From Ferrovibrio sp. (GTDB taxonomy: Bacteria > Pseudomonadota > Alphaproteobacteria > Ferrovibrionales > Ferrovibrionaceae), in NCBI RefSeq assembly GCF_019636075.1, contig NZ_JAHBYG010000003.1:62001-126000 (forward strand): DNA of 64,000 nt, given 5' to 3'. The position numbers and the translations under genes were made by a program. Positions within the stretch are counted from its first letter, which is position 1. Every line of letters starts with the position of its first letter. Below are positions 59,529 to 64,000 of this stretch, in pieces. The notes beneath the pieces are model-generated. The model did not search any database and had not been told where the DNA came from. It saw nothing but the letters and a program-made list of their open reading frames with translations.

Positions 59529-62348
59529 ATGGCCAAGCCGAAGTCTCGCCAAATCACCAAGAAGAAGGTTGCCGCCAAGAAGGCCCCGGCCAAGAAGGTC
59601 GCTGCCAAGAAGGTCGCTGTCAAAAAGGGTGCTGCCAAGAAGGCGCCGGCGAAGAAGCAGATCGCGGTCCGCAAGGACAAGCTGGTTTATTCCTTCGGTG
59701 CTGGCCGCGCCGAGGGCCGCGCCGAGATGCGCGAATTGCTGGGCGGCAAGGGTGCCAATCTGGCGGAGATGAGCAATCTCGGCTTGCCGGTGCCGCCGGG
59801 CTTTACCATCACCACCGAAGTTTGCACGGCCTATTACGACAATGGCCGCAAATACCCCGCCTCGCTGAAGGGTCAGGTGGAAACCGCGCTGGCGCAGATT
59901 GAAAAGTTGGTGGGCGCCAAGTTCGGCGACAGCACCATGCCGTTGCTGGTTTCCGTGCGCTCGGGCGCCCGCGCCTCGATGCCGGGCATGATGGATACCG
60001 TGCTGAATCTCGGCCTGAACGACACCACCGTGCAGGCGCTATCGCGCCAGAGCGGCAACGAGCGTTTCGCCTGGGACAGCTATCGCCGTTTCATCCAGAT
60101 GTATTCCGATGTGGTGCTCGGCGTCGGGCATGAGCATTTCGAGGAAATCCTCGAGATGCACAAGGAAGACAAGGGGCTCACGCTCGATACCGAGTTGACC
60201 GCCGAGGATTGGAAGCACCTGGTGGGCGCTTACAAGGCCAAGGTTAAGGAAGAGCTGGGCAAGCCCTTCCCGCAGGATGTGCGCGACCAGCTTTGGGGCG
60301 CTATCGGTGCTGTGTTCTCAAGCTGGATGAACCAGCGCGCCATCACCTATCGCGCCCTGAACCACATCCCCGCCAGCTGGGGCACGGCGGTGAATGTGCA
60401 GGCCATGGTGTTCGGCAATATGGGCGATACGTCCTGCACCGGCGTTGCCTTCACCCGCGACCCCTCCACTGGCGCCAATGCCTATTACGGCGAATACCTG
60501 ATCAACGCCCAGGGCGAAGACGTGGTGGCCGGCATCCGTACCCCGCAGTATCTCACCAAGGCCGCGCGCAAGGCGGCTGGGGCCGAGGCGCTGTCGATGG
60601 AAGAATCCATGCCCGCCACCTACAAGCAGCTGGTGGATGTGTTCAAGAAGCTGGAAAAGCATTACCGCGACATGCAGGACATCGAATTCACCGTCCAGCA
60701 GGGCAAACTGTGGATGCTGCAAACCCGTTCGGGCAAGCGCACCGCCAAGGCCGCCATCAAGATCGCCGTGGATATGGTGAAGGAAAAGCTGATCGGTCAG
60801 GCCGAGGCGGTAAGCCGCATCGATCCGGCCTCGCTGGACCAGTTGCTGCATCCCACGCCGGATCCGAAGGCGCCGCGCACCGTGATTGCCAAGGGCCTGG
60901 CGGCTTCGCCGGGTGCTGCCTGCGGCAAGGCGGTGTTTACCGCCGATGAAGCCGAGGTCATGGCCGGCAAGGGCGAAGCCGTGATCCTGGTGCGTATCGA
61001 AACCTCGCCGGAAGACATTCACGGCATGCATGCCGCCAAGGGCATTCTCACCGCACGCGGCGGCACCACCAGCCACGCCGCCGTGGTGGCGCGCGGCATG
61101 GGCCGGCCCTGCGTGTCGGGCGCCGGCTCGCTGCGCATCGATTATGCCGCGCAGAAGATGACCGTCGGCAGCACCGTGGTGAGCAAGGGCGACGTGATCA
61201 CCATCGATGGCTCCAGCGGCGAAGTGATCCTGGGCGAAGTGCCCACCATCGAGCCGGCGCTGTCGGGCGATTTCGCCACGCTGATGAGCTGGGCCGACAA
61301 GCTGCGCCGCCTGAAGGTGCGCACCAATGCGGAAACCCCGCTGGATGCCGCCGCCGCCGTGAAATTCGGCTGCGAGGGCATCGGCCTGTGCCGCACAGAG
61401 CATATGTTCTTCGATGCCGACCGTATCACCGCAGTGCGCGAGATGATCCTGTCTGCCGATATCGAAGGCCGCAAGAAGGCCCTGGCCAAACTGCTGCCGG
61501 TGCAGCGCGGCGATTTCGTGCAGCTGTTCAAGATCATGGCCGGCCGCCCGGTCACCATCCGCCTGCTCGATCCGCCGCTGCATGAATTCCTGCCGCATAC
61601 CGATGCCGATTTTGCCGCCGTGGCCAAGGCCACCGGGCTTTCGGCCGAGGCGCTGAAGGAACGCAAGAAGGCGCTCACCGAAACCAACCCGATGTTGGGC
61701 CATCGCGGCTGCCGCCTCGGCATCTCCTTCCCCGAGATTTACGAGATGCAGGCGCGTGCCATCTTCGAGGCGGCAGTCGAAGCCTCCAAGGGCGGTAAGG
61801 CGGTGGAGCCAGAGGTGATGATCCCGCTGGTTGCCACCAAGGCCGAGATCGACATCCTCAAGCGCCGCGTGGATGCCGTGGCTGCTGCCGTGGCCAAGGA
61901 AACCGGCAAGAAGCTGAAATACCTGGTCGGCACCATGATCGAATTGCCGCGCGCGGCGCTGCGTGCGGCCGAGATCGCCGAACATGCCGAGTTTTTCTCC
62001 TTCGGCACCAACGACCTGACCCAGACCACGCTAGGTATCAGCCGCGACGATTCCTCGCTGTTCATGGAGGATTATCTCAAGGCCGGCATCTTCGACCGCG
62101 ATCCTTTCGTGAGCATTGATCAGAGCGGCGTGGGCGAATTGGTGCGGACTGCGGTGGAACGCGGTCGCAAGACGCGCGGCAATATCAAGCTGGGCATCTG
62201 CGGCGAGCATGGCGGCGACCCGTCTTCGGTGCGCTTCTTCCACAAGGCCGGCCTGGATTATGTATCCTGTTCGCCTTATCGCGTGCCGATCGCCCGCCTG
62301 GCCGCCGCCCAAGCTGCCGTTTCGGAAGAGAAGGCCAGCGAAGCCTGA
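59529..62348 (+). CDS. ppdK: Pyruvate phosphate dikinase with Lys-rich N-terminal tail
   Basis: A 939-aa enzyme interconverting pyruvate + ATP + Pi and phosphoenolpyruvate + AMP + PPi. The nucleotide-binding domain (GGKGANLAEMSNLGLPVPPGFTI), phospho-His loop (GGTTSHAAVVARGMGRPCVSG) and C-terminal PEP domain (GTNDLTQ, CGEHGGDPSSVRF) are complete. It is longer than the usual ~880-900 aa because residues 1-44 form a tail in which KK recurs exactly every five residues. AAGGG (59515-59519) suits the ATG at 59529; another ATG at 59523 is too close. It begins 6 bp after glyS. Confidence 0.94.
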   Translation: MAKPKSRQITKKKVAAKKAPAKKVAAKKVAVKKGAAKKAPAKKQIAVRKDKLVYSFGAGRAEGRAEMRELLGGKGANLAEMSNLGLPVPPGFTITTEVCTAYYDNGRKYPASLKGQVETALAQIEKLVGAKFGDSTMPLLVSVRSGARASMPGMMDTVLNLGLNDTTVQALSRQSGNERFAWDSYRRFIQMYSDVVLGVGHEHFEEILEMHKEDKGLTLDTELTAEDWKHLVGAYKAKVKEELGKPFPQDVRDQLWGAIGAVFSSWMNQRAITYRALNHIPASWGTAVNVQAMVFGNMGDTSCTGVAFTRDPSTGANAYYGEYLINAQGEDVVAGIRTPQYLTKAARKAAGAEALSMEESMPATYKQLVDVFKKLEKHYRDMQDIEFTVQQGKLWMLQTRSGKRTAKAAIKIAVDMVKEKLIGQAEAVSRIDPASLDQLLHPTPDPKAPRTVIAKGLAASPGAACGKAVFTADEAEVMAGKGEAVILVRIETSPEDIHGMHAAKGILTARGGTTSHAAVVARGMGRPCVSGAGSLRIDYAAQKMTVGSTVVSKGDVITIDGSSGEVILGEVPTIEPALSGDFATLMSWADKLRRLKVRTNAETPLDAAAAVKFGCEGIGLCRTEHMFFDADRITAVREMILSADIEGRKKALAKLLPVQRGDFVQLFKIMAGRPVTIRLLDPPLHEFLPHTDADFAAVAKATGLSAEALKERKKALTETNPMLGHRGCRLGISFPEIYEMQARAIFEAAVEASKGGKAVEPEVMIPLVATKAEIDILKRRVDAVAAAVAKETGKKLKYLVGTMIELPRAALRAAEIAEHAEFFSFGTNDLTQTTLGISRDDSSLFMEDYLKAGIFDRDPFVSIDQSGVGELVRTAVERGRKTRGNIKLGICGEHGGDPSSVRFFHKAGLDYVSCSPYRVPIARLAAAQAAVSEEKASEA
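59559..59657. repeat. 15-bp periodic repeat encoding (xxxKK)n
   Basis: Codons for the PPDK tail repeat with a 15-bp period (e.g. GCCAAGAAG blocks), encoding VAAKK, APAKK, VAAKK, VAVKK, GAAKK, APAKK. The pattern is imperfect in DNA but exact in lysine placement. Confidence 0.8.
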
Positions 62349-62369
62349 TCGCGCCGGATCGAAGCGCCG

Positions 62370-62397
62370 GCTTTCGGGATCAATCGATCCCGAAAGC
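62370..62397. terminator. Convergent hairpin between ppdK and glycosyltransferase genes
   Basis: A perfect 12-bp stem (GCTTTCGGGATC / GATCCCGAAAGC) with a 4-nt loop lies where the two genes converge. It overlaps the last codons of the minus-strand gene. No long T-run follows on either side, so it may act as a bidirectional or Rho-assisted terminator, or protect the mRNA ends. Confidence 0.55.
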
Positions 62398-64000
62398 GTT
62401 GCGTAGCACGCCGCGCAGCGCCGTGACGATATTCGCCCGGCGCGCCACGCTGTCATAGGGGCCGGTGTAAAGCTTGGTCACGATGCTGGCATGCTGCTCC
62501 GGCGCATCGAAGCGCAGATGCACATGCCGCCCGCCGGCATCGGTTACCTGCGCCTGGATCGGCGGGCAGCCGCTGGTTTCCAGGATCACGGCCCGATCAC
62601 GCAATTGCATTGCTTGCTCGGGCGCCATGTTCAGCCGCGCGCCGGATACCGACATATCCGCCATATGCGTGGTGATGGATTGCCCATCCCAGCTCAGGCG
62701 TACATCCTCATTGATCAGGAAGCGCTCTTCGCGGCGCATACGCGGCCGCTCGATGGCCAGCAGCAGAAGCAGTGCCAGGATCAGCAGGTTCCAGCAACTC
62801 CAGAATACATAAAGCGTCGGATCGCCGCCATCGGGCAGATAGCCGTCCACCAGATGGGTGTGGAAGCCCACCACCGCCACGGCGGTGAACACAAACAACG
62901 TGGCCGCCTCGGTGAAAACCGGCCAGTTCACTTCCACGCTGGTGCTGAGCAATCCCTTGCCGGTGACGCGGAAGGGCTGCACCTTGCGAAACAGCAATGC
63001 CGACCAAACTGCGGGCGCCACCCGCGAGGCGCAGATGAATTCCGTCAGATCCGTCAGGATCGGCACGATCCGGCCCGAGGATACCCATACGAACAAGGCC
63101 GTGGAGGCGAAGAAGGCCGGAATGAAATGATAGCTGTAGGCCGCCAGTTCGGCATGCAGGATGGCGATCCCGCCATACCAGTAAAGCAACGGTGCGATCA
63201 GCGAGAACAGGCAGAATGTGGGCAGGCTCAGCCAGTAATTGGCGGTCTCCAGAAACAACAGACGCTGCACCGGTTTCAGGTTGTTGCGGCCGAACGGGCC
63301 GACCTGCACGAACAGAGACTGGATCGCACCAATGCCCCAGCGGCTGCGCTGCTTGATATATTCGTTGATGGTTTCCGGCGCCAATCCGGTGGAAAGCTTT
63401 TCGTTCAGATAGCGCGAGATATAGCCGGCATCGATCAGCTTGAAGCTGAGCAGGATATCCTCGGTGATGGTTTCGGTGGGATAGCCGCCCACGGCCTCGA
63501 TGGCTGCGCGGCGGGCAATGAATGATGTGCCGCAGCAATAAGAAACATCCCAGCCATCTTTCGCCGGTTGCAATGTGTCGAAGAAAAAGCGCTGCTCATC
63601 CACCCAGCTTTCCGACAGCATGAAATTATGCTGCAGCATGTTCGGGTTGAAGAAGAATTGCGGCGTCTGTACCAGCGCCACGCGCTGATCGGTGAAAAAG
63701 CCCACGGTGCGGCGTAGGAAATTGCGCTTGGGCACGAAATCGGCATCCAGCACCATGATGAAGGGCGCGCCGGTTTCTTGCTTGGAAATGTTCAGCGCGT
63801 GGTTCAGGTTGCCGGCCTTGGCACCCTTGTTGTCGGGTCGGCTCAGATAGCGCACGCCGATTTCGGCGCATTTTTCGCGCAGCCAATCGCGCCGGGTATC
63901 GTCCAGCACCCAGACCTTGAAGTGCGGATAATCCAGCGCCTTGGCGCCTAGTATGCTGCGTTCCAGCACTTCCCAGGATTCGTTATAGGTGGGTATGAAC
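62380..64000 (-). CDS. Cellulose-synthase-type glycosyltransferase with PilZ domain (N-terminus outside window)
   Basis: At least 540 aa of a BcsA-like GT2 enzyme; the frame is open to the window edge, starting FIPTYNESWEVLERS. It has the metal-binding VLDADF, TITEDILLSF (TED) and the processive-synthase motif IKQRSRWGIGA (QxxRW). Several membrane helices follow, then a PilZ domain with RREER and DMSVSGARL, the c-di-GMP-binding residues. It would polymerise a beta-glucan or related polysaccharide and export it when c-di-GMP is high. No bcsB is visible, so the product is uncertain. Confidence 0.88.
   Translation of the reverse strand, partial: FIPTYNESWEVLERSILGAKALDYPHFKVWVLDDTRRDWLREKCAEIGVRYLSRPDNKGAKAGNLNHALNISKQETGAPFIMVLDADFVPKRNFLRRTVGFFTDQRVALVQTPQFFFNPNMLQHNFMLSESWVDEQRFFFDTLQPAKDGWDVSYCCGTSFIARRAAIEAVGGYPTETITEDILLSFKLIDAGYISRYLNEKLSTGLAPETINEYIKQRSRWGIGAIQSLFVQVGPFGRNNLKPVQRLLFLETANYWLSLPTFCLFSLIAPLLYWYGGIAILHAELAAYSYHFIPAFFASTALFVWVSSGRIVPILTDLTEFICASRVAPAVWSALLFRKVQPFRVTGKGLLSTSVEVNWPVFTEAATLFVFTAVAVVGFHTHLVDGYLPDGGDPTLYVFWSCWNLLILALLLLLAIERPRMRREERFLINEDVRLSWDGQSITTHMADMSVSGARLNMAPEQAMQLRDRAVILETSGCPPIQAQVTDAGGRHVHLRFDAPEQHASIVTKLYTGPYDSVARRANIVTALRGVLRNAFGID

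Noticed and set aside
60318-61985. Minus-strand open frame of about 555 codons
   Set aside because: Complement of ppdK, rich in His/Gly without domain; typical GC-rich shadow.

Overview
The window looks like a contiguous stretch of an alphaproteobacterial chromosome. GC is high (well above 60% by eye) and gene density is high. Alphaproteobacterial signatures include a mitofilin/Mic60-like gene between hemD and hemY, a FzlA-like GST near queG, glyQ-glyS-ppdK in a row, and a complete hmu heme-uptake operon. A Rhodospirillales-like lineage is plausible, but the genus cannot be fixed from the sequence alone. I see no insertion sequence, integrase, prophage or CRISPR array.

Layout. 1-10.4 kb: the 3' part of ftsK, a TetR regulator divergent from a thiolase with a perfect 24-bp palindrome between them, a SpoU-type RNA methyltransferase, an asparaginase II, a kinase-like protein, a CobW GTPase with a long His tract, a secreted thermonuclease, comM, and a GDT1/UPF0016 manganese exporter behind a yybP-ykoY riboswitch. 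10.4-19.4 kb: an MFS transporter, then a tightly packed minus-strand locus: TylF-like methyltransferase, alpha/beta hydrolase, an unrecognised 514-aa protein, a second TylF-like methyltransferase, an unrecognised 381-aa protein and a TPR/SPINDLY-type O-GlcNAc transferase. It ends at a tRNA-Val flanked by short tandem repeats. This locus is the best candidate here for an undescribed system, probably protein or surface-glycan modification. 19.4-26.6 kb: N-formylglutamate amidohydrolase, Lrp regulator divergent from phenylalanine hydroxylase, fzlA-like GST, RidA, queG, DUF983, CorA and a periplasmic glycerophosphodiesterase.

26.7-34.7 kb: a minus-strand branched-chain-amino-acid-type ABC operon (livH-livM-livG-livF), an AMP-forming acyl-CoA ligase and two similar substrate-binding proteins. 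Together they suggest uptake of an organic acid followed by CoA activation. 34.9-38.3 kb: metallo-hydrolase, a three-domain lipoprotein (MliC, COG3650, META), tRNA-Thr(CGT), a GST and TrmO. 38.3-42.5 kb: the heme operon hemC-hemD-mic60-hemY. 42.5-45.4 kb: tsaD-gpsA-EVE-Rieske. 45.4-52.6 kb: the heme-uptake operon hemP-hmuR-tonB-hmuS-hmuT-hmuU-hmuV behind a good Fur-box match. Heme synthesis and heme import therefore lie within 15 kb of each other.

52.8-64 kb: a DMT transporter, tRNA-Pro(CGG), polyprenyl diphosphate synthase divergent from an NPPY methyltransferase, a small zinc-ribbon membrane protein, glyQ, glyS, pyruvate phosphate dikinase with an unusual lysine-rich N-terminal tail, and the 3' part of a PilZ-containing cellulose-synthase-type glycosyltransferase that runs off the window.
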